A stretch of DNA of 39,729 nt from a virus: positions 1 to 39,729 of IMG/VR virus record IMGVR_UViG_3300048919_000152, one strand, 5' to 3'. Position 1 is the stretch's first letter. Every line of letters begins with the position of its first letter. The translations under genes were made by a program, and so were the position numbers. Shown here in pieces: positions 23,438-31,442 of this stretch. Below the pieces are notes generated by a model that saw nothing but the letters and a program-made list of their open reading frames with translations, searched no databases and was not told the origin of the DNA.

Positions 23438-24925
23438 GAACGCGTCTGGATTGTAGGTATAGCTATCCCCAAGCATCAACTCGGTCAGCATCCACACCAT
23501 CGCGTCCATCCGATCGGGTGATCCCGACCCTTGAAACCCGGCCGTCGTCGTCATGGTCATCTCTTCTTCGAGATCCGGAAACGACCCGACATGATGGACC
23601 TTGCCCTGCTCATAGAGCGCGGCAACCGGCTCCGCACGGACAACCTTGCCGCGGGACGCGTTGACGAGCTTGACGGGCAGGTTCGGTGCCCCGGTCAGCA
23701 GCACGGCCTCAACCATCGCGCCGCCGTAGTTGCGCTCGGCTGCGACGCGATCAGCGCCGAACTCCTGCGCGGCCCGCTGGACGACCTTGGCCCAACCTGC
23801 CGGCGACAGGCGGCACGATCGATCCGCGAGCACATAGCCGTGCCCATCGGTCCCGAGCGCGCCAACGATTATGCCCTGGCTATCGCCGCCGGTGCCGTCT
23901 GAGCCCGAGGGATCGACGCCTATGACGACGCGGGCGAGCGGTGGCACCTCATGCCGGCGCAACGCTTCTATCCCCGGTATTGGCTTGCCATCGTCGGCAA
24001 CGCGATCGGACAGCGACCATAGCGCGCCAGGCACCTCGCTCAGATACTTGCCATCGCGGAATCGCTGGCGCTGCTTGTCGGGCAGGCCGTCCAGTTCTTC
24101 GTGATATTCAGCCGGCAGATGGGGATTATCGACCGGGTTCATCACCACATAGGCGCGGCTTCCCTCCTGAATCGGCATGCCGTTATCGGGTCGGACCTTC
24201 TCGACGAACTCCCGATATGACCAATGACTGCGGCCGGTAGGGTTGAGATCGTAGAGCATTTTAAGCGGGAGCCGCGTGCCGTCGCGCAGGAAGGTCGATT
24301 GCGCGAGGCGGGTCCGCAGCGTCAGGATGGTGTTGTAAACGACCTGGCTGCTTTCGTTGACGTAGATCGTCGCGAATTCCTTGCCGAGGATCTTATCGAT
24401 GCGATCGGCGTCATCGAGGCCACCGAACCATACCTCCGACCCATCGCCCAGCGTCGCGAACTGATCGGATTTGTTGAGGCTGTACCGAACATCTGGAAAG
24501 GCAAGGCGCATCATCTTCGGCCAGGTGTCGAGCATGACCGACTGGCGCACATCGATGTTATGGAGGCGGGCTATCAGGTGTCGGCTTTCCGGTGCCTGTA
24601 GCGCGCGTTCGGCAACGACTTCGCAGATGCCGAAGGTCTTGCCTGATCGCGATCCGCCGTAGGAAAGGACGTGACGGGCGGTGCCGTTGATGGCCTCCCA
24701 TTGTTCCTGCTGCTTCACGGTGCGCTCGAACGATGCCGTGGGAGTGCCGGTAAGTTGTCGGCGCGCATCACCCCCCTCAGCGAAGGCGCGCGCTTGCTCC
24801 TCTAATCGCTGACGGTCGAAATCGGATGCGAGGCGAAGCTCCGCCGCCCGCCGATTGCGAGCGCGTATCTGATTAAGATGGCTGGCATTTAGCGAGAAGG
24901 CTCTCAAGCTGCTCTGCCTCTTCAT
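23435..24925 (-). CDS. terL: Large terminase subunit
   Basis: The 496-aa protein has Walker A SYGGSRSGKT (residues 88-97), a Walker B-like FATIYVNESSQV, and nuclease motifs VVIGVDPSGSDGTGG and SGSPDRMDAMVWML. An adenine-binding motif QQEQWEAINGTARHV precedes the P loop. It packages DNA into the prohead with ATP hydrolysis and cuts the concatemer. It overlaps the small terminase by 53 bases. The N-terminal 60 residues are Arg/Ala-rich, so a later start within them is possible. Confidence 0.95.
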   Translation of the reverse strand: MKRQSSLRAFSLNASHLNQIRARNRRAAELRLASDFDRQRLEEQARAFAEGGDARRQLTGTPTASFERTVKQQEQWEAINGTARHVLSYGGSRSGKTFGICEVVAERALQAPESRHLIARLHNIDVRQSVMLDTWPKMMRLAFPDVRYSLNKSDQFATLGDGSEVWFGGLDDADRIDKILGKEFATIYVNESSQVVYNTILTLRTRLAQSTFLRDGTRLPLKMLYDLNPTGRSHWSYREFVEKVRPDNGMPIQEGSRAYVVMNPVDNPHLPAEYHEELDGLPDKQRQRFRDGKYLSEVPGALWSLSDRVADDGKPIPGIEALRRHEVPPLARVVIGVDPSGSDGTGGDSQGIIVGALGTDGHGYVLADRSCRLSPAGWAKVVQRAAQEFGADRVAAERNYGGAMVEAVLLTGAPNLPVKLVNASRGKVVRAEPVAALYEQGKVHHVGSFPDLEEEMTMTTTAGFQGSGSPDRMDAMVWMLTELMLGDSYTYNPDAF

Positions 24926-25280
24926 CGGTTAACTTGCTGAAGTCGTAATATTGTTTCGTCTGCTCGAATAGCAGGCCCAGTACTTTGGCCTTGCCCATTG
25001 TTGCTGAAACGGCCGCGCTGCTCTGTTTCAGCTTGCGGGCGAAGGCTCGATCCTCGTCAAGCTGTCGGGCTATGTCGGCCGCCGTGGTGGTAGCCTTCTC
25101 CGCGGTGCGGGCCTGTAATTCGCCGAGACGAGCCAGGACGCTTTCATTTGCTTTCAAGCGGGCGGCGTTGCCGCGATTGTGCGTATACCCCGCAGCGACG
25201 TAGGCATCGTCGGTCGTAATACCCTTGGCGAGCTGCTGCGCGAACTTCTCGTGCCGCGCGTTCTTCAGCGGGCCGCTCAT
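24873..25280 (-). CDS. terS: Small terminase subunit
   Basis: This 135-aa protein has the HTH-like N terminus typical of terminase small subunits: NARHEKFAQQLAKGITTDDA, then YVAAGYTHNRGNAARLK. A helical oligomerisation part follows (DEDRAFARKLKQSSAAVSAT) with a Tyr/Phe-rich C-terminal part (EQTKQYYDFSKLTDEE). It directly precedes the large subunit. It should recognise the packaging site and recruit TerL. Confidence 0.9.
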   Translation of the reverse strand: MSGPLKNARHEKFAQQLAKGITTDDAYVAAGYTHNRGNAARLKANESVLARLGELQARTAEKATTTAADIARQLDEDRAFARKLKQSSAAVSATMGKAKVLGLLFEQTKQYYDFSKLTDEEAEQLESLLAKCQPS

Positions 25281-25495
25281 CGCTGTTTCGGCCCCGGCTT
25301 CGGCAACACCGTGCTGACACAGCCATTCCGCACGACGACGCGGTGGCCGCTCGACAATATGACGATCGGCGCCCCAAACTTATCCGCGATCTCGGCAGTA
25401 GGAGACGCCAGCTCGGCGCGAATGATGTCCATATCGATACCCTTAACCCGCTCGAGATAGCGCACGATCGCATGGTCGGTGACGTGCAGCGTCAC
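25277..25495 (-). CDS. Unknown 72-aa protein before small terminase
   Basis: The start is GTG 25495, overlapping the upstream stop as GTGA; the long N-terminal extension in this frame is shadow. The conserved-looking N terminus (VTDHAIVRYLERVKGIDMD) then SSGHRVVVRNGCVSTVLPK resembles a small phage family found near terminases and HNH genes. Its biochemical function is not known to me. Confidence 0.65.
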   Translation of the reverse strand: MTLHVTDHAIVRYLERVKGIDMDIIRAELASPTAEIADKFGAPIVILSSGHRVVVRNGCVSTVLPKPGPKQR

Positions 25496-25734
25496 AACCC
25501 GCCGGCCCGGACATTGCGACACGCGCCGCTCTTGCCAGTCTGCCGCATATGCGCAGCCCGTGCGGCGTAGAGCGACTGACCGCCGCTCAACTGAACCCAC
25601 TTCAGCAGCAGATCGGTTCGGGCGCCGTACAAGCGTTCCACGCGGCGCCATCCGCCGGCAATGAACTCGGCGGGAAACTCAGGTGGCACCGGCGGTATCA
25701 CGCGGGTCGGCGGCGGGCGATAGGCGATGGTCAT
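25492..25734 (-). CDS. Unknown 80-aa protein
   Basis: The start is ATG 25734, overlapping the upstream stop (ATGA). After a Pro-rich N terminus (AYRPPPTRVIPPVPPEFP) it has WRRVERLYGARTDLLLKWVQ and QSLYAARAAHMRQTGKSGAC. It is basic and could bind nucleic acid. It sits between early replication genes and terminase. No family recognised. Confidence 0.6.
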   Translation of the reverse strand: MTIAYRPPPTRVIPPVPPEFPAEFIAGGWRRVERLYGARTDLLLKWVQLSGGQSLYAARAAHMRQTGKSGACRNVRAGGL

Positions 25735-26269
25735 GCGTCGATCACTCCAAGATGCGATTCGGCCGCGAGTTCGACGAACTGCTCGCGGACGGAAACATTG
25801 GCCCGGTTCCATGCCCGTGTGATCGCCATGAGCATGTCGTGCTCGGGATCATCACGCGGTAGAAAGTTGGACAGCCCGATTTCGGCCTGACGCTTCACCG
25901 CCTCAATGCGAGTTTCGCCCGGCGTCCAGTGCTGCGATCGGGCCTGGCGGAGCAACGGCAGAGCTTCATCGCGGGGTAAGCTCTTCACAACGGCGTAGTG
26001 GTCGATCGAGAGTTTGGCGTCGCGCAGGGTGGCAGGAAATGCCGCTGCCGTTTCTTCCGCGACCTTTAGCCGCTTGCTGTCGATGCCGAGGGTATCAGCC
26101 GCGAACTCGAACTCGCCCTGGCTGATGAATTGAGCCTCACGGCCGGCGTGCAGCGGCGCTGCTGAGCCAGCGCTCGGCCGGTTTCGATCCACGCTTCGTA
26201 GGCGGGACCGACGGGCGATGGTCGCTGCACCGCGATGGAAGAACCGGCTTGGTTACCCGCAGGTGTCAT
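25731..26269 (-). pseudogene. Frameshifted early protein (apparent -1 shift near 26160)
   Basis: The coupled start is ATG 26269 (ATGA with the helicase stop) and reads MTPAGNQAGSSIAVQRPSPV then YEAWIETGRALAQQRR, after which the frame turns to shadow. The other frame then carries the protein: HAGREAQFISQGEFEFAADT, LGIDSKRLKVAEETAAAFPA and a C-terminal half to 25731. Joining them by a -1 shift restores an 18-residue spacing between GR and QGE, as in related phage proteins I recall. No standard slippery heptamer is present. The reason may be a mutation, a sequencing error or unusual recoding. A shortened 153-aa ORF starts at 26192. Confidence 0.6.
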
Positions 26270-27717
26270 GCTGCAAGATCCTCCATCTCGTAATTCGAGT
26301 AGCGAGAGCTGTCCGGGCTATAGATCAGATCGATCTTCCCCATTTTACCTGGCAGGCCCATACGAACCTTCGTGACCGCGATCGTCGTGGTCCAGTTCTC
26401 GCGGCTCTTGATCTGGAAGCTGACGCCATAATCGGCTTTGTTCGCCCAATTCGCCGAGCCGCTGATATCGTACAGGCCGGGCATTTTCGGGGTGCCAGCG
26501 CCGTTCCAAGGCTTCGAAGGATGGGCGATCATGATGGCCGCCACGTCGTAATTCTTAGCGAAACGCTTGATGCTGCGGATCGACCGTCCCGTGTAATCGG
26601 TCTCCTGCTCGTTCGCGCCGCGCTTGTGTTCGATCTCATTCCACGGATCGATGATGAAAACGCGGGTGCCGTTGCGAACGACCGATGCCTTGCCGAGTTC
26701 AAGCACGTCGTCGAGGCTCAGCGAATCGTCATCGTCGGTCGGCGAATGCGCGATAATTGCCAGATGCTTGCGGATGATGTTGTCCGCCCATTTCATCTCG
26801 TCGGGGCTGTGCTTGTGGTATTCCGACGTTTTCAAAAGCGCGGCGCGGAGCTTGCGGATCAGGATAGGCTTGATGTCGGTTTCGAAGCTGGCGAGCGTAA
26901 CATGCACGCCGCGGCCGATCAGACCTGCGATGATGAACACGAGGAAGCTTGTCTTTCCCTGGCCGGCATAGCCAGTGATGACCGTGAAGGTCCTCAGTAC
27001 GATCTGGAACAGTTTGTCGAGTTCAGCGATGCCGGTCGAATGGGTCGTGTAGGCGGGCTGCTCGGGAAAATCGTCGATCGAATACAGGCCCTTGACGGGG
27101 TAGGGCTTCGCCGCGTCGAGCATCTCGACGAGGCGGTTATGGCCGTAGTGCATGGCGACGTCGTTGGCGTCTTTGCACAGTTCCGGATATTCGACGAAAA
27201 GGCAGCGTTCGGGACCGAACAGCCGGCAGAGATCAGCGGCGAGCGCCTGGCCCGGCTCGTCGCTATCGACGCAAAGCACGACCTGCCGGACCTGCGCGAG
27301 CGCGGCCTGATTCCGCCAGAACCAGGCATAGCGCGAGCCTTCCTCAAGTTCCTGATCCTCACTCGCGCGACCCGGGGCGCCGTTGGGTACCGAGACCACC
27401 CGGCGCTTGCCGGCCGTTAGCGTTACCAGCATGTCCCATTCCCCCTCCATGATGATCAGGGGCTGGTCGGAGAGGGCCGGGTCGGTCACCACGTCGAAGT
27501 TGCACAGCGTCAACGGTGCGCCTGAGTCCATCATCTGCGCGGACTTGTCGGAGATGACCCGGTACTTGTGGTTCACGGGCTTGCCGCTCTCGATGTACGG
27601 CACCGCCAGCCAATTCCGGTCGCCGAGCTGCTTCGTGTGCAGCCCGAATTTTTCCGCCAGCGCGGGGTCGATACCGCGGGCGTTCAGCCATTCGGCGTGC
27701 GGCTTCTTCAGTTCCAC
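26266..27717 (-). CDS. TOPRIM primase-helicase, T7 gp4-like
   Basis: The 483-aa ORF begins GTG 27717 with AAGGGGG five bases upstream. The TOPRIM part has IIMEGEWDML (Glu91) and VVLCVDSDEPG (Asp151, Asp153). The helicase part has ITGYAGQGKTSFLV (Walker A, 249-257), RVFIIDPWNEIEH (Walker B-like) and IMIAHPSKPW, as in DnaB/gp4 helicases. It unwinds DNA and primes lagging-strand synthesis. The zinc-binding domain that normally precedes TOPRIM lies in another frame just upstream. The stop overlaps the next start (ATGA). Confidence 0.85.
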   Translation of the reverse strand: MELKKPHAEWLNARGIDPALAEKFGLHTKQLGDRNWLAVPYIESGKPVNHKYRVISDKSAQMMDSGAPLTLCNFDVVTDPALSDQPLIIMEGEWDMLVTLTAGKRRVVSVPNGAPGRASEDQELEEGSRYAWFWRNQAALAQVRQVVLCVDSDEPGQALAADLCRLFGPERCLFVEYPELCKDANDVAMHYGHNRLVEMLDAAKPYPVKGLYSIDDFPEQPAYTTHSTGIAELDKLFQIVLRTFTVITGYAGQGKTSFLVFIIAGLIGRGVHVTLASFETDIKPILIRKLRAALLKTSEYHKHSPDEMKWADNIIRKHLAIIAHSPTDDDDSLSLDDVLELGKASVVRNGTRVFIIDPWNEIEHKRGANEQETDYTGRSIRSIKRFAKNYDVAAIMIAHPSKPWNGAGTPKMPGLYDISGSANWANKADYGVSFQIKSRENWTTTIAVTKVRMGLPGKMGKIDLIYSPDSSRYSNYEMEDLAA

Positions 27718-27907
27718 GGGAGCCCCCTTTGTGCGTGCAGTGGTGGCAAAAAAAACAGAACCCGTCGGCGTCGATCAGCACCGACAGGCAGCGCGCCCGC
27801 TTCTTCTTCCGGTGCGGCGAGCATTCCGGGCAGGTGGTGACGTGCTCGCCCTGGCTGTAGCTCGACAGCCGGATGCCATGCGCGGCGAGATCCTCGGAAA
27901 TGTTCAT
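27359..27907 (-). CDS. Zinc-ribbon primase domain, likely detached N terminus of the primase-helicase
   Basis: The first about 60 codons (ATG 27907, overlapping the upstream stop) read DLAAHGIRLSSYSQGEHVTT then CPECSPHRKKKRARC and ADGFCFFCHHCTHKGG. This is a CHC2-type zinc ribbon used for template recognition. After that the frame turns Arg/Pro-rich and is the shadow of the primase-helicase. The two frames differ by +1, and a G5 run (27726-27730) lies at the junction. So either two proteins are made or the gene is frameshifted. The stop at 27359 is probably not biologically relevant unless the two-protein reading is right. Confidence 0.6.
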   Translation of the reverse strand: MNISEDLAAHGIRLSSYSQGEHVTTCPECSPHRKKKRARCLSVLIDADGFCFFCHHCTHKGGSRGTEEAARRMAERPRYRPRAGGKIRAAHEAARRPELAGGAVHRERQAREPQVPGHLRQVRADDGLRRTVDAVQLRRGDRPGPLRPAPDHHGGGMGHAGNANGRQAPGGLGTQRRPGSRE

Positions 27908-28647
27908 GCGATCGGAAGCTCAAGCTCGCCTCCGCGTGCTGCCAGCTGGCGCTGCGACGTCAGCAGTTCCTGATGCTTGCGGTTCAGCGAGCCCGACACG
28001 GTGTGGAACCATGCCTTCTGCTTCGCCTCCGGTTGGCCCGATAGCCAGGAATCGAGCGATGTCAGTTCGGCCATGATGTCGGGAATGGCGTGGTAGGATT
28101 TGCGCCATGTCGCGAGATCGCCAGCGTTGAGGCGGATCACATGACCCGAAAACGCATATGCGGCTGCAGGCGGGCGCTTGCCCGCGTCCTTCTTCTTATT
28201 TTCTTCTTCTCCATCCTCCATCCTCCATCCTCCATCCTCCATCTGCGGACGAATTTCCGAACCCTTGGGGGAGGACTGGGGAAGCGTTTCCGAAATCGAT
28301 GCAGCTAAGCCGACATACTTTCGGATTTCGGGTGGGGCAGGGTGTACGTCATTGGGGGTTTTCGGTCGCTGATGCTTCCTGAAATTCCGAATTGCACCGT
28401 AACTACGTCCGGCGATTTCGTACCTGCAGATGACATTGGCGTGCTCAAGCTCGGCAAGCATCGTGTCGATATCGATGTTGTCGGCGGGGAAAACCTTCAT
28501 CTTGACGGTGAGCGGCTTCCATTCGAACACGCCTTTGTCGTCCGCCTCGATGCCCAGACCAAGGACGAGAAGGCGTGCGCCCATGCTCACCGTGACGATC
28601 TCCTCGTCGGTGAAAAAGCCCGGATGAATCGAACGAATACGGGCCAC
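27904..28647 (-). CDS. Replication organiser-like protein with winged-helix N terminus
   Basis: The start is GTG 28647, one base into the preceding TAG. The N terminus (ARIRSIHPGFFTDEEIVTVS) and FEWKPLTVKMKVFPADN resemble phage replisome-organiser proteins with a winged helix. The linker is encoded by a 7-bp tandem repeat and reads MEDGGWRMEDGEEENKKK. The C-terminal half (ATWRKSYHAIPDIMAELTSL, then QKAWFHTVSGSLNRK) is helical. It precedes the primase-helicase, so it likely loads it at an origin. The origin is not identified. Confidence 0.75.
   Translation of the reverse strand: MARIRSIHPGFFTDEEIVTVSMGARLLVLGLGIEADDKGVFEWKPLTVKMKVFPADNIDIDTMLAELEHANVICRYEIAGRSYGAIRNFRKHQRPKTPNDVHPAPPEIRKYVGLAASISETLPQSSPKGSEIRPQMEDGGWRMEDGEEENKKKDAGKRPPAAAYAFSGHVIRLNAGDLATWRKSYHAIPDIMAELTSLDSWLSGQPEAKQKAWFHTVSGSLNRKHQELLTSQRQLAARGGELELPIA
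28211..28243 (-). repeat. 7-bp tandem repeat (CCATCCT on plus), 4.7 copies, in coding sequence
   Basis: The unit is seven bases, so loss or gain of one copy shifts the frame of the replication protein. Copies are identical. In the protein it gives a Met-Glu-Asp-Gly-Gly-Trp-Arg repeat. Confidence 0.85.
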
Positions 28648-28847
28648 TATGCCGTCTCCAACTGGTATGTTTCTATAAGTAGGCGAGCGTCGCGATCGCT
28701 GATCGCGCCAGCCTCATAGGACGCGAGGATCAGCGCCTTGCGATCGACCGCGGCGTCCACATTGGCGAGCATCTGTTGGAAGCCTGCCATGGCGTGAGTG
28801 CGCGAGATGATGAGGGCGAGTATCTCGCCGATGGGCCTGGCCGTCAC
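28647..28847 (-). CDS. Unknown 66-aa protein
   Basis: It starts with GTG 28847, overlapping the resolvase stop as GTGA, and runs into the replication gene (TAGTG). The product is helical (PIGEILALIISRTHAMAGF, then LANVDAAVDRKALILASYEA) and ends in RLLIETYQLETA. I see no motif. It could be a small partner of the replication proteins. Confidence 0.6.
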   Translation of the reverse strand: MTARPIGEILALIISRTHAMAGFQQMLANVDAAVDRKALILASYEAGAISDRDARLLIETYQLETA

Positions 28848-29416
28848 AGCCGGCCCTCACGAACAGCCCGTCCGCCGAACAGGTGCGCATCCTGCCAGGG
28901 CGTGCGGATCCCGAAGCAGGCGAGGCCATAGTCGAGCACGCCGGCAGCGTCCGCCTCATGGTCGTTCTGGACAGTCCAACCCCGCATGCGCGCCGCTTCC
29001 ATGGCAGCGCGCTTCAATTCCTTGGTCGGGCCGGTACCGCGACCGATGAAGTGCTTGCGCCAAGACTGTTGCTCGACCTGGCGGCAGTGCGCGCCGATCC
29101 GGCCTGTGAACCATTCGGCGAGTCCGGCGAGGGAGCAGAGCTTGTAAACGGTGGCGGCGGTCGTCATCTGGACCGCACGACCATCTTCGTTGACCCTCGG
29201 GTTTGGCAGGATCGGGACCTCGAACCAGAGATGAGTGATCGGGTCGATCTGATGGATGTCGGCCAACGCGGCGCGCAGCTTCTCCATCGGGCGCGCGACC
29301 TCGCCCGGGTCGCTCGGCAAACGGACCGTCGAGAGCAAGGGGCGACCAAGGTCGCTGTCCGGATACCAGACAGCGACCCCCGTATCGGTCGATATGTCGA
29401 GGCCGACGAAGCTCAT
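28844..29416 (-). CDS. RuvC-like Holliday junction resolvase / RNase H-fold nuclease
   Basis: The 190-aa protein has the acidic pattern of RuvC-like enzymes: FVGLDISTDTGVAVW (Asp7), HLWFEVPILPNP (Glu), and NDHEADAAGVLDYGLA near the C terminus (acidic pair). LRAALADIHQIDPITH and KELKRAAMEAARMRG supply the helices. Phages use such enzymes to cut branched DNA before packaging. It is coupled to the GapR-like gene (TGATG) and to the next gene (GTGA). Confidence 0.8.
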   Translation of the reverse strand: MSFVGLDISTDTGVAVWYPDSDLGRPLLSTVRLPSDPGEVARPMEKLRAALADIHQIDPITHLWFEVPILPNPRVNEDGRAVQMTTAATVYKLCSLAGLAEWFTGRIGAHCRQVEQQSWRKHFIGRGTGPTKELKRAAMEAARMRGWTVQNDHEADAAGVLDYGLACFGIRTPWQDAHLFGGRAVREGRL

Positions 29417-29838
29417 CAGTTGACCGCGTCGGGCACGGCCGCGAGGTGAGACTTCGCCGCGGCGAGAGCAGCCGCGCCCTTGGCGATGTCGCCCTTGAGT
29501 TCGGGTTCCCTCTCTCCGGAAGGCTGCTCCTCGATCGCCTCGAATAGCGAGCGCTGCAGCCCGAGGCCGAGCGCGTCGCGTGCGATCGCATAGCCCTCGT
29601 CGTGCTTCTGACGGTCCTCGGGATCGGCTTCCTTCATGCGGATCGCAAGATCGAGCGCCGCCGGCGGCACGCCGTAGTTCTTCACGCGGGCGCGCTGCTC
29701 GCCGATCGCCGCGTTGATTTCCTTTCGCTGGCTTTTCAGGTTCAGGATCTTCGCGACGGATTCCTTCACGACGGCCTTTGCCTCGGTCAGGTTGGTGACG
29801 CCCTGCGCGCCGTCACCGGGTTTCGCTTTTCGTGCCAT
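29416..29838 (-). CDS. GapR/DUF2312-like nucleoid-type protein
   Basis: The 140-aa protein has a coiled-coil core (VAKILNLKSQRKEINAAIGE, then RARVKNYGVPPAALDLAIRM) followed by KEADPEDRQKHDEGYAIARD. This resembles the alphaproteobacterial GapR/DUF2312 core, whose host version clamps overtwisted DNA. Phage copies occur in early operons. The assignment is by pattern, with an N-terminal and C-terminal extension. GAGG is about ten bases before the ATG. A 7-bp hairpin (29863-29881) sits in the upstream gap. Confidence 0.6.
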   Translation of the reverse strand: MARKAKPGDGAQGVTNLTEAKAVVKESVAKILNLKSQRKEINAAIGEQRARVKNYGVPPAALDLAIRMKEADPEDRQKHDEGYAIARDALGLGLQRSLFEAIEEQPSGEREPELKGDIAKGAAALAAAKSHLAAVPDAVN

Positions 29839-29891
29839 AGTCGATGGTCCTCATGGTCGTTCGCTGGCGATCCCCGCCAGCTGGGCAGTGA

Positions 29892-30467
29892 TCAGGCGGC
29901 TTCGAATTTCTCGGTTTCGTTGCCCCAGGATTCCCATCCCGGGCGCGAGGTTCGAGCGAACAACTCGACGTAGGGTCCGCCGTACATGCGCTCGATATCG
30001 GCGGGCACGCGGTCTGGCTTACGGCTGTGTTCGCGGACCGGCTCGACGATCAGCGAACGGACGGCGCGGGACCGTGGCAGGCCAACGTCACCAATGGTGC
30101 CGAGCAGACAGATCTCGGCGTTGGCGCGGGTCGAATAGCCGAGCCCCATGTGCCAGTCGGTGTCGCGGCGGGTGCGTTTGGCCCACGTGAAAGCGACGGT
30201 CGTATAGCGAAACCCCCACGCCTTCATGACTTCGATCGCTCTGTCGAGGAGCGGGTTCGTCGCCCATAGGAATAGGGCGCAGCGCTCCTGTGCGAGATGG
30301 CCGACCGGGAGCGCCGCGATCTGATCGATCGACATGCAATCATAATGACGAGCCGCGTTTTTCCATTCGCCGGCCTTCGAATAGTTCTCGTAACGCCAAG
30401 GCGGGTCCGCGTAGATCACGCGGTAACCGAACATGCGCAGGTCGCCGAAAGGCCATTCCGCACTCAT
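29892..30467 (-). CDS. MT-A70-family adenine DNA methyltransferase
   Basis: The start is ATG 30467, overlapping the upstream stop (ATGA). The 191-aa product has VIYADPPWRYENYSKAGEW with the DPPW catalytic motif. RCALFLWATNPLLDRAIEVM, FAWAKRT-like FTWAKRTRRD and RKPDRVPADIERMYGGPYVE follow, all typical of MT-A70 N6-adenine methylases of phages. It would protect phage DNA from restriction or mark it. Its place in the early operon fits pre-packaging modification. Confidence 0.9.
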   Translation of the reverse strand: MSAEWPFGDLRMFGYRVIYADPPWRYENYSKAGEWKNAARHYDCMSIDQIAALPVGHLAQERCALFLWATNPLLDRAIEVMKAWGFRYTTVAFTWAKRTRRDTDWHMGLGYSTRANAEICLLGTIGDVGLPRSRAVRSLIVEPVREHSRKPDRVPADIERMYGGPYVELFARTSRPGWESWGNETEKFEAA

Positions 30468-30643
30468 GCGCGCCGCCATTCGACAATGTCGAAGTCATAG
30501 GGCGAGACCTTCGGCATATCTGACCAGCGCCGCGACCGGGCCTCGACGGGGCCAAACTCAACGCCGCCACGGTACCGACCGATGACCAGCGTCGAGCCAG
30601 CAACCGGCATCCGGCCGGGATTGGGGGCGAACGCGCGCGCCAT
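30464..30643 (-). CDS. Unknown 59-aa protein
   Basis: The start is ATG 30643 (TGATG with the preceding stop) and the end overlaps the methylase start. The sequence (STLVIGRYRGGVEFGPVEAR, then WSDMPKVSPYDFDIVEWRR) is beta-rich and ends in a Trp-containing tail. No family recognised. Confidence 0.6.
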   Translation of the reverse strand: MARAFAPNPGRMPVAGSTLVIGRYRGGVEFGPVEARSRRWSDMPKVSPYDFDIVEWRRA

Positions 30644-30981
30644 CACGCGGCGACCTGCTCGAGCGGGAAATGACGGCAGCCATAGTCCCGCCGGGTCGCG
30701 CAATAGGGACAGGGGTCGCGATCGACGCGGGGAGGTTCAGGCTCGATCGGCGCCAGCGCCGCCGGCAGGAAGGTAGGCCCGAGCTGCTCGGCATGTTCCG
30801 GCAGAGCGTAGCGCGCGTGATGCCCGCTTCCGCCGATACTGCTGACGATCCTGCCTTTCTGACGAAGGAAGCAGCACGCCGCAGAGATAGAATCCGGGAC
30901 GACGCCGGTCGCAACGCGCAGCTCCGCATTCGTCATAGGGCCGTCGACGAGCGCGGCGAGTATGGCGGCGCGGATGCTCAT
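30643..30981 (-). CDS. Winged-helix protein with C-terminal Cys cluster, 112 aa
   Basis: The N terminus (SIRAAILAALVDGPMTNAEL, then VPDSISAACCFLRQKGRIVS) is a winged-helix DNA-binding domain. The C terminus has CPYCATRRDYGCRHFP, a possible zinc site. It is coupled on both sides. It may be a phage transcription regulator of the early operon. Confidence 0.7.
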   Translation of the reverse strand: MSIRAAILAALVDGPMTNAELRVATGVVPDSISAACCFLRQKGRIVSSIGGSGHHARYALPEHAEQLGPTFLPAALAPIEPEPPRVDRDPCPYCATRRDYGCRHFPLEQVAA

Positions 30982-31442
30982 CGTCCCGCCACCTTCCCGA
31001 CCTTGTCAGCCAGCCCCTCTGCAGCAAGCTCCAGGTCGGGCCTCTCGGTGTGGTCGATCCGCACGCCGCTAGGGCTGCTCGGATGCCTCGCGCGCGCCCA
31101 TTTCAGGGCGTATTCAAGTGCAGCGACCGCCGCGTCGTCCTGGTCGGTTTCTTCCGGCTCGGCGTCGCACACAGAGCGGCCGGCAGCTTCGAACGGCAGC
31201 GACAGGAGCTCGTTCGGGAACTCCTTGATCGCGGACAGCGCGACGAAACCGGCAAGGGGCATTCCGCTCTTGCCGGTGATCCAATCGCGCAGCGTGTCCA
31301 TGGGTATGTCAGTTTCGAGGTGCAGCACCTTGAGCGAGAAGCCGTGCTTGTTCTTCGCGAGGTCAAACATGCGAACCTGCGCCGACTTGACGGCGTCGAA
31401 GATTCCCCGGCCGCGTGTGGGGATTTCCCGCTTTCCAGCCAT
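30978..31442 (-). CDS. HTH-like early regulator, 154 aa
   Basis: The start is ATG 31442, overlapping the upstream TAA (TAATG). The N-terminal half (GIFDAVKSAQVRMFDLAKNK, then FSLKVLHLETDIPMDTLRDW) and ITGKSGMPLAGFVALSAIKE look like an XRE-type helix-turn-helix. The acidic C terminus has DQDDAAVAALEYALKWARAR. It may be a CII-like activator. It sits in the Cro operon, where such a gene is expected, but homology is not certain. Confidence 0.6.
   Translation of the reverse strand: MAGKREIPTRGRGIFDAVKSAQVRMFDLAKNKHGFSLKVLHLETDIPMDTLRDWITGKSGMPLAGFVALSAIKEFPNELLSLPFEAAGRSVCDAEPEETDQDDAAVAALEYALKWARARHPSSPSGVRIDHTERPDLELAAEGLADKVGKVAGR

Noticed and set aside
29859-29884. GCTGGCG/CGCCAGC hairpin between methylase and GapR-like gene as a terminator
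   Set aside because: There is no T run after it on the transcribed strand; it may be an ordinary intergenic fold.
30464-30703. Longer versions of several early genes (for example 30703, 31487, 31989, 26192, 25812 starts)
   Set aside because: Shorter starts overlap the preceding stop codons (ATGA, TGATG, TAATG), while the extensions are Arg/Ser/Pro-rich shadows of neighbours.
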